Assembly: GCF_932526225.1 (NCBI RefSeq)
Contig: NC_064045.1
Coordinates: 15,496,442 to 15,560,441, forward strand
Source: Nematostella vectensis
Lineage: Eukaryota > Cnidaria > Anthozoa > Actiniaria > Edwardsiidae
Reading direction: 5' to 3'
DNA: 64,000 nt
In this document: positions 1 through 7,776 of the stretch, piece by piece
Layout: each line of letters begins with the position of its first letter
Position numbering within the stretch: position 1 is the stretch's first letter
The notes under the pieces: generated by a model
The model's input: the letters and a program-made list of their open reading frames with translations, nothing else
What the model was told of the DNA's origin: nothing
Databases searched by the model: none
Translations under genes and position numbers: made by a program

Positions 1-41
1 AACAGTATACATAAGTATCGATATTTAAAAAAAAAATAAAG

Positions 42-51
42 AAAAAAAAAA
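42..51 (-). terminator. T-run after the tRNA-like segment
   Basis: On the minus strand the tRNA-like segment ends in TGATAGCC-TA and runs straight into 10 T residues. A run of four or more T is the standard Pol III stop. Every monomer has an equivalent run; in many it is broken in two by TTTA or C. Calling it a terminator depends on transcription from the B-box, which is not shown. Confidence 0.35.
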
Positions 52-64
52 TAGGCTATCAGCG

Positions 65-75
65 GGAATCGAACC
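65..75 (-). promoter_or_regulatory. Pol III B-box match (one per monomer)
   Basis: The minus strand reads GGTTCGATTCC, a full match to the TFIIIC-binding B-box consensus GGTTCGANNCC. It recurs in nearly all monomers. Exceptions: W-type monomers read GGCTCGATTCC; the monomers at 22601 and 61385 read GGTTTGATTCC; C-type monomers read GGTTCGATACC, which still fits. Function is inferred from the motif only. Confidence 0.6.
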
Positions 76-105
76 CGGGTCGCTGCGTTAGTAGTCAAGT
101 GCCCG

Positions 106-118
106 CAACGAAAGACTA
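106..118 (-). promoter_or_regulatory. Degenerate A-box-like sequence
   Basis: The minus strand reads TAGTCTTTCGTTG about 43 bp upstream of the B-box, a normal A-box to B-box spacing. It keeps the TAG start and the GTTG-like end of a tRNA A-box but misses the central A-R positions. C-type monomers are altered next to it (plus-strand GACTAGCTTGG instead of GACTAACGTGG). This is weak evidence for a promoter. Confidence 0.25.
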
Positions 119-141
119 ACGTGGCATTGCTGAAGGAAATT

Positions 142-155
142 GTAATGAAAATTAC
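142..155. repeat. Short inverted repeat GTAAT-GAAA-ATTAC
   Basis: A perfect 5-bp inverted repeat around a GAAA loop, present in almost every monomer. T-type monomers (for example 25877, 29151, 36249) change the first arm to ATAAT and lose one pair. D-type monomers at 18773 and 19865 read TTAAT. No function is known. Confidence 0.6.
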
Positions 156-210
156 TTTTAATACTATTGGTATCGTCAACTATTCCAAGCAAAGTCACCA
201 TCGGACTGGA

Positions 211-330
211 GGTTACATTCGGGAAAAGCTTCAGGGTTACATTCGGGAATTTGTTTTACGAGTGTAACCTCCAAAAGGTTGCCATCGATAAATTTTTTTC
301 CGAATGTAAATTCCAAAAAGTAACATTAGG
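211..330. repeat. Internal direct/inverted subrepeat cluster of the monomer
   Basis: Two direct copies of GGTTACATTCGGGAA lie 24 bp apart (211-225 and 235-249). They are followed by related sequence in the opposite orientation: GTAACC near 264-269, a TTCCGAATGTAAATTCC block near 298-314, and AGTAACATTAGG near 319-330. The segment looks like an old 24-bp minisatellite partly inverted, now fixed inside the larger unit. The open frames crossing it show the same repetition as recurring ECN-LQ/ECK-FQ peptide motifs. The cluster is present in all monomers. Confidence 0.75.
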
Positions 331-809
331 AAAAATAAAACAGTATACTCGGAAAAAAAGGTATATCAATCTATCGAGCGCTATGCTCTATGTTAGAATC
401 TACTTAATCAAGTTAACCAAGGAATCTAGTTAGTTCTTGTGTGCATAAAATATGTACAGGATCCTGAACAAAGCATGAGCACATCAAAGATGCTGAGAGT
501 ACATCAAAATGTCCCTATACCTTCTTTTTATGTCATGACACACCAAGAACAGTATAATTAAGTATCGATATTTAAAAAAAAAAATAAAGAAAAAAAATAG
601 GCTATCAGCGGGAATCGAACCCGGGTCGCTGCGTTAGTAGTCAAGTGCCCGCAACGAAAGACTAACGTGGCATTGCTGAAGGGAATTGTAATGAAAATTA
701 CTTTTAATACTATTGGTATCGTAAACTATCCCAAGCAAAGTCACCATCGGACTGGAGGTTACATTCGGGAAAAGCTTCAGGGTTACATTCGGGAATTTGT
801 TTTACGAGT

Positions 810-828
810 GTAACCTCCAAAAGGTTAC
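810..828. repeat. Hairpin GTAACCT-CCAAA-AGGTTAC
   Basis: A perfect 7-bp inverted repeat with a 5-nt loop, shown in the second monomer and present in most others. N- and P-type monomers change only the loop (CTAAA), leaving the stem intact. Monomers reading GGTTACCATCG also keep it. The first monomer breaks it (GGTTGCC). Confidence 0.65.
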
Positions 829-2725
829 AATCGATAATTTTTTTTCCGAATGTAAATTCCAAAAAGTAACATTAGGAAAAATAAAACAGTATACTCGGAA
901 AAAAAGGTATATCAATCTATCGAGCGCTATGCTCTATGTTAGAATCTACTTAATCCAGTTAACCAAGGAATCTAGTTAGTTCTTGTGTGCATAAAATATG
1001 TACAGGATCCTGAACAAAGCATGAGCACATCAAAGATGCTGAGAGTACATAAAAATGTCCCTATACCTTCTTTTTATGTCATGACACACCAAGAACAGTA
1101 TAATTAAGTATCGATATTTAAAAAAAATAAAGAAAAAAAAAAGGCTATCAGAGGGAATCGAACCCGGGTAGCTGCGTTAGTAGTTAAGTGCCCGCAACGA
1201 AAGACTAACGTGGCATTGCTGAAGGGAATTGTAATGAAAATTACTTTTAATACTATTGGTATCGTAAACTATCCCAAGCAAAGTCACCATCGGACTAGAG
1301 GTTACATTCGGGAAAAGCTTCAGGGTTACATTCGGGAATTTGTTTTACGAGTGTAACCTCCAAAATGTTACCATCGATAAATTTTTTTCCGAATGTAAAT
1401 TCCAAAAAGTAACATTAGGAAAAATAAAACAGTATACTCGGAAAAAAAGGTATATCAATCTATCGAGCGCTATGCTCTATGTTAGAATCTACTTAATCAA
1501 GTTAACCAAGGAATCTAGTTAGTTCTTGTGTGCATAAAATATGTACAGGATCCTGAACAAAGCATGAGCACATCAAAGATTCTGAGAGTACATAAAAATG
1601 TCCATATACCTTCTTTTTATGTCATGACACACCAAGAACAGTATAATTAAGTATCGATATTTAAAAAAAAATTAAAGAAAAAAAATAGGCTATCAGCGGG
1701 AATCGAACCCGGGTAGCTGCGTTAGTAGTCAAGTGCCCGCAACGAAAGACTAACGTGGCATTGCTGAAGGGAATTGTAATGAAAATTACTTTTAATACTA
1801 TTGGTATCGTAAACTATCCCAAGCACAGTCACCATCGGACTGGAGGTTACATTCGGGAAAAGCTTCAGGGTTACATTCGGGAATTTGTTTTACGAGTGTA
1901 ACCTCCAAAAGGTTACAATCGATAATTTTTTTTTCCGAATGTAAATTCCAAAAAGTAACATTAGGAAAAATAAAACAGTATACTCGGAAAAAAAGGTATA
2001 TCAATCTATCGAGCGCTATGCTCTATGTTAGAATCTACTTAATCAAGTTATCCAAGGAATCTAGTTAGTTCTTGTGTGCATAAAATATGTACAGGATCCT
2101 GAACAAAGCATGAGCACATCAAAGATGCTGAGAGTACATCAAAATGTCCCTATACCTTCTTTTTATGTCATGACACACCAAGAACAGTATAATTAAGTAT
2201 CGATATTTAAAAAAAAAATAAAGAAAAAAAATAGGCTATCAGCGGGAATCGAACCCGGGTTGCTGCGTTAGTAGTCAAGTGCCGCAACGAAAGACTAACG
2301 TGGCATTGCTGAAGGGAATTGTAATGAAAATTACTTTTAATACTATTGGTATCGTAAACTATCCCAAGCAAAGCCACCATCGGACTGGAGGTTACATTCG
2401 GGAAAAGCTTCAGGGTTACATTCGGGAATTTGTTTTACGAGTGTAACCTCCAAAAGGTTACAATCGATAATTTTTTTTCCGAATGAAAATTCCAAAAAGT
2501 AACATTAGGAAAATAAAACAGTATACTCGAAAAAAAAGGTATACCAATCTATCGAGCGCTATGCTCTATGTTAGAATCTACTTAATCAAGTTATCAAAGG
2601 AATCTAGTTAGTTCTTGTGTGCATAAAATATGTACAGGATCCTGAACAAAGCATGAGCACATCAAAGATGCTGAGAGTACATAAAAATGTCCCTATACCT
2701 TCTTTTTATGTCATGACACACCAAG

Positions 2726-4897
2726 AACAGTATAATTAAGTATCGATATTTAAAAAAAATAAAGAAAAAAAAAATAGGCTATCAGCGGGAATCGAACCCG
2801 GGTCGCTGCGTTAGTAGTCAAGTGCCCGCAACGAAAGACTAACGTGGCATTGCTGAATGGAATTGTAATGAAAATTACTTTTAATACTATTGGTATCGTA
2901 AACTATCCCAAGCAAAGTCACCATCGGACTGGAGGTTACATTCGGGAAAAACTTCAGGGTTACATTCGGGAATTTGTTTTACGAGTGTAACCTCCAAAAG
3001 GTTACAATCGATAATTTGTTTTCCGAATGTAAATTCCAAAAAGTAACATTAGGAAAATAAAACAGTATACTCGGACAAAAAGGTATATCAATCTATCGAG
3101 CGCTATGCTCTATGTTAGAATCTACTTAATCAAGTTATCCAAGGAATCTAGTTAGTTCTGTTGTGCATAAAATATGTAAAGGATCCTGAACAAAGTATGA
3201 GCACATCAAAGATGCTGAGAGTACATAAAAATGTCCCTATACCTTCTTTTTATGTCATGACACACCAAGAACAGTATAATTAAGTATCGATATTTAAAAA
3301 AAAAAAGAAAAAAAAAAAATGGGCTATCAGCGGGAATCGAACCCGGGTCGCTGCATTAGTAGTGAAGTGCCCGCAACGAAAGACTAACGTGGCATTACTG
3401 AAGGGAATTGTAATGAAAATTACTTTTAATAATATTGGTATCGTAAACTATCCCAAGCAAAGTCACCATCGGACTGAAGGTTACATTCGGGAAAAGCTTC
3501 AGGGTTACATTCGGGAGTTTGTTTTACGAGTGTAACCTCCAAAAGGTTACAATCAATAATTTTTTTCCGAATGTAAATTCCAAAAAGTAACATTAGGAAC
3601 ATAAAACAGTATACTCGGAAAAAAAGGTATATCAATCTATCGAGCTCTATGCTCTATGTTAGAATCTACTTAATCAAGTTATCAAAGGAATCTAGTTAGT
3701 TATTGTGTGCATAAAATATGTACAGGATCCTGAACAAAGCATGAGCACATCAAAGATGCTGAGAGTACATAAAAATGTCCCTATACCTTCTTTTTATGTC
3801 ATGACACACCAAGAACAGTATAATTAAGTATTGATATTTAAAAAAAAAAATAAAAAAAATAGGCTATCAGCGGGAATCGAACCCGGGTCGCTGCGTTAGT
3901 AGTCAAGTGCCCGCAACGAAAGACTAACGTGGCATTGCTGAATGGAATTGTAATGAAAATTACTTTTAATACTATTGGTATCGTAAACTATCCCAAGCAA
4001 AGTCACCATCGGACTGGAGGTTACATTCGGGAAAAACTTCAGGGTTACATTCGGGAATTTGTTTTACGAGTGTAACCTCCAAAAGGTTACAATCGATAAT
4101 TTTTTTTCCGAATGTAAATTCCAAAAAGTAACATTAGGAAAATAAAACAGTATACTCGGACAAAAAGGTATATCAATCTATCGAGCGCTATGCTCTATGT
4201 TAGAATCTACTTAATCAAGTTATCCAAGGAATCTAGTTAGTTCTGTTGTGCATAAAATATGTAAAGGATCCTGAACAAAGCATGAGCACATCAAAGATGC
4301 TGAGAGTACATAAAAATGTCCCTATACCTTCTTTATATGTCATGACACACCAAGAACAGTATAATTAAGTATCGATATTTAAAAAAAAAAAAGAAAAAAA
4401 AAATGGGCTATCAGCGGGAATCGAACCCGGGTCGCTGCGTTAGTAGTGAAGTGCCCGCAACGAAAGACTAACGTGGCATTACTGAAGGGAATTGTAATGA
4501 AAATTACTTTTAATAATATTGGTATCGTAAACTATCCCAAGCAAAGTCACCATCGGACTGAAGGTTACATTCGGGAAAAGCTTCAGGGTTACATTCGGGA
4601 GTTTGTTTTACGAGTGTAACCTCCAAAAGGTTACAATCAATAATTTTTTTCCGAATGTAAATTCCAAAAAGTAACATTAGGAACATAAAACAGTATACTC
4701 GGAAAAAAAGGTATATCAATCTATCGAGCGCTATGCTCTATGTTAGAATCTACTTAATCAAGTTATCAAAGGAATCTAGTTAGTTCTTGTGTGCATAAAA
4801 TATGTACAGGATCCTGAACAAAGCATGAGCACATCAAAGATGCTGAGAGTACATAAAAATGTCCCTATACCTTCTTTTTATGTCATGACACACCAAG
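2726..4897. repeat. Dimeric higher-order repeat, two copies
   Basis: Monomers 2726 and 3814 share private marks (AAACTTCAGGG, CTGTTGTGCAT, GTAAAGGATCC, CGGACAAAAAGG). Monomers 3270 and 4355 share another set (GTGAAGTGCCC, CATTACTG, AATAATATTGG, GACTGAAGG, GGGAGTTTG, GGAACATAAAAC). The pair therefore repeats with a period of about 1085-1088 bp, recording a two-monomer duplication. Confidence 0.9.
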
Positions 4898-5895
4898 AAC
4901 AGTATAATTAAGTATCGATATTTAAAAAAAAAAAGAAAAAAAATAGGCTATCAGCGGGAATCGAACCCGGGTCGCTGCGTTAGTAGTCAAGTGCCCGCAA
5001 CGAAAGACTAACGTGGCATTGCTGAAGGGAATTGTAATGAAAATTACTTTTAATACTATTGGTATCGTAAACTATCCCAAGCAAAGTCACCATCGGACTG
5101 GAGGTTACATTCGGGAAAAGCTTCAGGGTTACATTCGGGAATTTGTTTTACGAGTGTAACCTCCAAAAGGTTACAATCAATAATTTTGTTTCCGAATGTA
5201 AATTCCAAAAAGTAACATTAGGAAAAATAAAACAGTATACTCGGAAAAAAAGGTATATCAATCTATCGAGCGCTATGCTCTATGTTAGAATCTACTTAAT
5301 CAAGTTATCCAAGGAATCTAGTTAGTTCTTGTGTGCATAAAATATGTACAGGATCCTGAACAAAGCATGAGCACATCAAAGATGCTGAGAGTACATAAAA
5401 ATGTCCCTATACCTTTTTTTTATGTCATGACACACCAAGAACAGTATAATTAAGTATCGATATTTAAAAAAAAAATAAAGAAAAAAAAATAGGCTATCAG
5501 CGGGAATCGAACCCGGGTCGCTGCGTTAGTAGTCAAGTGCCCGCAACGAAAGACTAACGTGGCATTGCTGAAGGGAATTGTAATGAAAATTACTTTTAAT
5601 ACTATTGGTATCGTAAACTATCCCAAGCAAAGTCACCATCGTACTGCAGGTTACATTCGGGAAAAGCTTCAGGGTTACATTCGGGAATTTGTTTTACGAG
5701 TGTAACCTCCAAAAGGTTACAATCGATAATTTTTTTTGAACGTAAATTCCAAAAAGTAACATTAGGAAAAATAAAACAGTATACTCGGAAAAAAAGGTAT
5801 ATCAATCTATCGAGCGCTATGCTCTATGTTAGAATCTACTTAATCAAGTTAACCAAGGAATCTAGTTAGTTCTTGTGTGCATAAAATATGTACAG

Positions 5896-5901
5896 GATCC
5901 T
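5896..5901. repeat. Target-site duplication, left copy (GATCCT)
   Basis: Satellite sequence runs normally to GGATCCT, then turns into unrelated sequence. The same GATCCT recurs at 7771-7776, where the satellite resumes in phase (GAACAAAGC). Removing the insert and one GATCCT leaves a monomer of about 544 bp, so nothing was lost at insertion. Confidence 0.85.
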
Positions 5902-5914
5902 CAAACAAACATCT

Positions 5915-5920
5915 TTTATT
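5915..5920 (-). promoter_or_regulatory. AATAAA polyadenylation-like signal
   Basis: The minus strand reads AATAAA 13 nt before the 3' end of the LINE, followed by AGATGTTTGTTTG and the target-site duplication. The spacing fits a polyadenylation signal, but no poly-A tail was captured at the junction. Confidence 0.45.
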
Positions 5921-5987
5921 TGCACACAAAATTAAGTGTTACATAGGTTTTTTTTTTTTGTTTGTTTATATTCATATATTTATTGAT

Positions 5988-6020
5988 AGGGAGAGGAGAG
6001 AAAAAAAGAAAAAAAAAAAA
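5988..6020 (+). repeat. Purine-only low-complexity tract
   Basis: Thirty-three consecutive purines on the plus strand: a GGGAGAGGAGAG part followed by A-runs split by one G. It lies inside the LINE 3' untranslated region and is pyrimidine-only on the element's sense strand. Confidence 0.8.
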
Positions 6021-6060
6021 CTAGAGTTGCATACCAAGGGGAGACAATACTTCAGTGCGG

Positions 6061-6100
6061 GCACCCTAGAATAGCTTGAGAGCTAAACGGGCTAGGGTGC
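6061..6100. other. Two-tier stem-loop in the LINE 3' UTR
   Basis: The outer arms GCACCCTAG (6061-6069) and CTAGGGTGC (6092-6100) pair perfectly over 9 bp. Nested inside, TAGCT (6072-6076) and AGCTA (6081-6085) pair over 5 bp around a 4-nt loop. Some LINE reverse transcriptases recognise a 3' stem-loop of their own RNA; that role here is inferred. Confidence 0.6.
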
Positions 6101-6190
6101 ACTTAAATGTTAGGGAAAAATCTTAGTTTGGAGATCTGGAGGCTGTGTGCATAAGCAAGAATGTACGAGAAAAACACAGATATAGAGACA

Positions 6191-6223
6191 CGACAAGGAT
6201 ACAACAAGGATACGACAAGAATA
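6191..6223. repeat. 11-bp tandem repeat, three copies, in the LINE 3' UTR
   Basis: Three adjacent 11-mers, CGACAAGGATA, CAACAAGGATA and CGACAAGAATA, differ at one position each. This is a small minisatellite inside the element. Confidence 0.75.
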
Positions 6224-6321
6224 CAAGCTGGTACAAGCAGAGCGGAAACAAAAACAAAAGGAAGGAATATATGGCCAAGAATTAGGTGATAGTATGGGTT
6301 ACAGGTGAAGATGTGGGTGGG

Positions 6322-7605
6322 TTAATAGGTGGCGATTAGGTCGTCTGATAATTTTTTTTTGAAGGATTTCATATTTAGGTCTTTGTCATTTTGGTCGAGT
6401 TCGTTCCAAATTTGTACACCTCTAAATCGGATGTTGAATTTCCCGTAGTTGGTGCGTGCTTTAGGTAGGGTGTAACTAGATTTGGCAGAAAGTCGGGTGT
6501 TGTATTTGTGGGAAATTATATGAAAGAAAGAGTCAAAAGTTGTGGGGAGAGTTCCAGAGTGGTGTTGGTACATAAATAGCGCTGTGTGGAAGTAAACTAT
6601 ATCTTTTACCTTGAGAAGTCCTAGTTGTTTGAAGATGGGGGAAGATGGGGCATCGAATTTAGAAAAAGTCATAATTCGTATCGCACGTTTTTGCATTAAA
6701 AAGAGAGGTTTTAGTGTTGTACTATAGGTGTTGCCCCATACTAAAATTCCGTAAGTTATATGGGGGAAAACAAGTGAATAATATAGTTGTTTCAAAATGT
6801 TAATATTGACAAAGTAACGTATCTTTGAGAGTGCTCCTAGATTGCGTTTAAGTTTTTTGCAAAGCTCCGTTATGTGGCATTTCCAGTTAAGATGTGAATC
6901 AATCATTATTCCTAAATATTTTATGTATTTTTCTGATTTGATTGGTTTATTGTTTATCTTCAGTTTTATAGGATGAGTTACTTTTTTCTGAGGAGGATGG
7001 AATAACACAAAGTTAGTTTTATCTATATTTAGAGAGAGTTTATTGGCACAGAGCCACGTATATATATGTTTTAATTCGTAATTCACGGTAGATTCTAAAT
7101 TGGTTAGGTTTTTGTTTGAATAGAACAAATTGGAATCATCTGCAAATATGTTAAAGTCTAGGGTTTGGGAGGAGTTGTTAAAGTCGTTAATGTATAGTAG
7201 AAAAAGAATCGGACCAAGCACAGACCCTTGGGGAACTCCGTAGGAAATGGAGCTCGATGAAGATTTGCTGCTTCCAATTTGTGTGAACTGTTTTCGATTT
7301 GTAAGGTAGGAAGAAAACCAGTCATACGCGATGCCACGAATTCCATAATGTTCGAGTTTGCGTAAAAGAATCGAGTGGTCTACAGTATCAAAAGCTTTAC
7401 TAAGGTCAAGGAAAAGTCCGCACGAAAATTGGCCCAATTCTATGGCTTTCTGTATTTTGTCAACAACGCTAAGTACAGCATGAGTTGTTGAGTGTTTAGG
7501 GCGGAATCCAAACTGATTGCTGTATAATATATTATGAGTTTGTAAGTAATGATTTAAGCGTTGGCAAATTAGTTTTTCAAATATTTGGTTGAAAATTGGG
7601 AGCAA
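6322..7605 (-). CDS. LINE reverse transcriptase, C-terminal two-thirds of ORF2 (partial)
   Basis: An uninterrupted frame of 427 codons from the first Met in the RT core to the natural stop. The product would copy element RNA into DNA at a nicked target site in the nucleus. Visible RT motifs, counted from that Met: QFGFRP at 31-36; motif A FLDLSKAFD with catalytic Asp67; GVPQGSVLGP at 123-132 (motif B); motif C FADD at 154-157 with the paired catalytic aspartates; KYLG at 229-232; then the thumb and a C-terminal region typical of CR1/L2/Jockey elements. The Met is internal to the RT domain and is not the true start; the same frame continues upstream to 7770 with one stop at 7645-7647. With no endonuclease, no 5' end and no promoter, this is a dead copy, although the visible RT motifs look intact. 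A 62-codon frame overlapping at 7158-7346 is a shadow. Confidence 0.9.
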   Translation of the reverse strand: MLPIFNQIFEKLICQRLNHYLQTHNILYSNQFGFRPKHSTTHAVLSVVDKIQKAIELGQFSCGLFLDLSKAFDTVDHSILLRKLEHYGIRGIAYDWFSSYLTNRKQFTQIGSSKSSSSSISYGVPQGSVLGPILFLLYINDFNNSSQTLDFNIFADDSNLFYSNKNLTNLESTVNYELKHIYTWLCANKLSLNIDKTNFVLFHPPQKKVTHPIKLKINNKPIKSEKYIKYLGIMIDSHLNWKCHITELCKKLKRNLGALSKIRYFVNINILKQLYYSLVFPHITYGILVWGNTYSTTLKPLFLMQKRAIRIMTFSKFDAPSSPIFKQLGLLKVKDIVYFHTALFMYQHHSGTLPTTFDSFFHIISHKYNTRLSAKSSYTLPKARTNYGKFNIRFRGVQIWNELDQNDKDLNMKSFKKKLSDDLIATY

Positions 7606-7770
7606 GGAGATAGGTCGATAGTTAGAAAGGGTAAGGGCGGAACCCTATTTAAATACAGGGATCACCTTAGCGATCTTGAACTTGTCTGGGACTATGCCTG
7701 ACTCGATTGAAAAATTGTACAGCATTGCCAAGGGCTTAGATAAGATGGAGCTTGCAGATTGCAGATTGCA
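7606..7770 (-). pseudogene. Upstream RT segment in the same frame, broken by one stop
   Basis: Continuing the RT frame upstream of the first Met gives the expected fingers-region sequence, including NYRPISLL just before the Met and IPVF further upstream. One TAG stop (7645-7647) falls between these two motifs, at a site usually occupied by a basic residue in this family. No frameshift is visible up to the truncation at 7770. A single stop in about 490 codons suggests a fairly recent insertion or a recently dead source copy. Confidence 0.8.
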
Positions 7771-7772
7771 GA
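7752..7772. repeat. TTGCAGA x3 at the LINE 5' junction
   Basis: Three perfect 7-bp copies (7752-7758, 7759-7765, 7766-7772) sit at the truncated 5' end, the last running into the target-site duplication. In the RT frame they would encode ordinary residues, so they could be element sequence, slipped synthesis, or filler DNA made while the 5' junction was joined. Confidence 0.7.
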
Positions 7773-7776
7773 TCCT
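7771..7776. repeat. Target-site duplication, right copy (GATCCT)
   Basis: Matches the left copy at 5896-5901. It is followed at once by in-phase satellite sequence (GAACAAAGCATGAGC). Confidence 0.85.

Larger units (their letters stand above)
54..126 (-). other. tRNA-like segment, first of about 114 copies
   Basis: On the minus strand this segment reads like the 3' two-thirds of a tRNA. It has a T-loop-like TTCGATT flanked by GGG/CCC (4 of 5 T-stem pairs form), a 4-nt variable region, and an anticodon-loop-like CTACTAA with T at the position equivalent to 33 and ACT at the anticodon position. Upstream is a degenerate D-arm/A-box region. Only 2 of 5 anticodon-stem pairs form and there is no partner for the TGATAGC acceptor-like end, so it is not a working tRNA gene. 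It most resembles a decayed tRNA or the tRNA-derived head of a SINE. The same segment lies about 53-126 bases after each monomer start throughout the window, shifting with the length of the A tract. Confidence 0.6.
1..5901. repeat. Satellite array, left arm (about 545-bp monomers)
   Basis: Head-to-tail tandem repeat. Monomers begin (AACAGTAT motif) at 1, 548, 1094, 1637, 2183, 2726, 3270, 3814, 4355, 4898 and 5440, so unit lengths run 541-547 bp. The last unit is split by the retrotransposon and resumes at 7777. Units differ by scattered substitutions and by the length of the A-rich tract. Each unit carries one HindIII site (AAGCTT; lost in the 2726 and 3814 units, which read AAACTT), usually one BamHI site, and a ClaI site (ATCGAT) in the TATCGATA motif, with a second one in most units. 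No gene is seen. The 60-70 codon open frames in both strands come from the repeat: most plus-strand ones have no ATG (they begin at TTG) and their frame depends on the length of a T-run. Confidence 0.98.
5902..6321 (-). other. LINE 3' untranslated region
   Basis: Non-coding sequence between the RT stop codon (6322-6324) and the 3' end of the element. It holds an 11-bp triple tandem repeat (6191-6223), a stem-loop (6061-6100), a purine tract on the plus strand (5988-6020), a T12 run (5948-5959, an A-run on the element's sense strand) and a polyadenylation-like AATAAA. A 65-codon open frame here is low-complexity and not a gene. Confidence 0.75.
5902..7770 (-). mobile_element. 5'-truncated non-LTR retrotransposon (CR1/L2/Jockey-like LINE)
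   Basis: This 1,869-bp insert is the only non-satellite sequence in the window. It lies on the minus strand: the truncated 5' end is at 7770 and the 3' end at 5902. It contains the RT region of the second open reading frame, then a 3' untranslated region of about 420 bp. No endonuclease domain or first open reading frame remains, as expected of a copy made by incomplete target-primed reverse transcription. A 6-bp GATCCT duplication flanks it. There is no terminal poly-A; the element ends in AATAAA, then TGTTTGTTTG. A short simple-sequence 3' end is typical of CR1/L2 elements. Family assignment is from recognised RT motifs, not from a database search. Confidence 0.92.

Noticed and set aside
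54-126. A functional tRNA gene (anticodon position ACT)
   Set aside because: The acceptor stem has no 5' partner, the anticodon stem pairs at only 2 of 5 positions and the A-box is degenerate. Only the B-box and T-loop are good, so it is reported as tRNA-like.
797-979. Recurrent 60-codon plus-strand open frames (ECNLQKVT...SECKFQKVT-type peptides), one per monomer
   Set aside because: They start at TTG rather than ATG, shift or break with T-run length between monomers, and their internal repetition comes from the DNA subrepeats. No gene structure or conservation beyond the satellite.
1798-2004. Recurrent 67-69-codon minus-strand open frames and 63-codon frames ending in poly-Phe
   Set aside because: They cross the A/T tracts and subrepeats of the satellite and appear or vanish with single homopolymer changes.
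5877-6074. 65-codon open frame across the satellite/LINE junction
   Set aside because: It starts in satellite DNA, crosses the insertion point and a purine tract, and encodes low-complexity sequence.
7158-7346. 62-codon open frame inside the RT region
   Set aside because: It overlaps the RT frame on the same strand in another phase and has no recognisable features.
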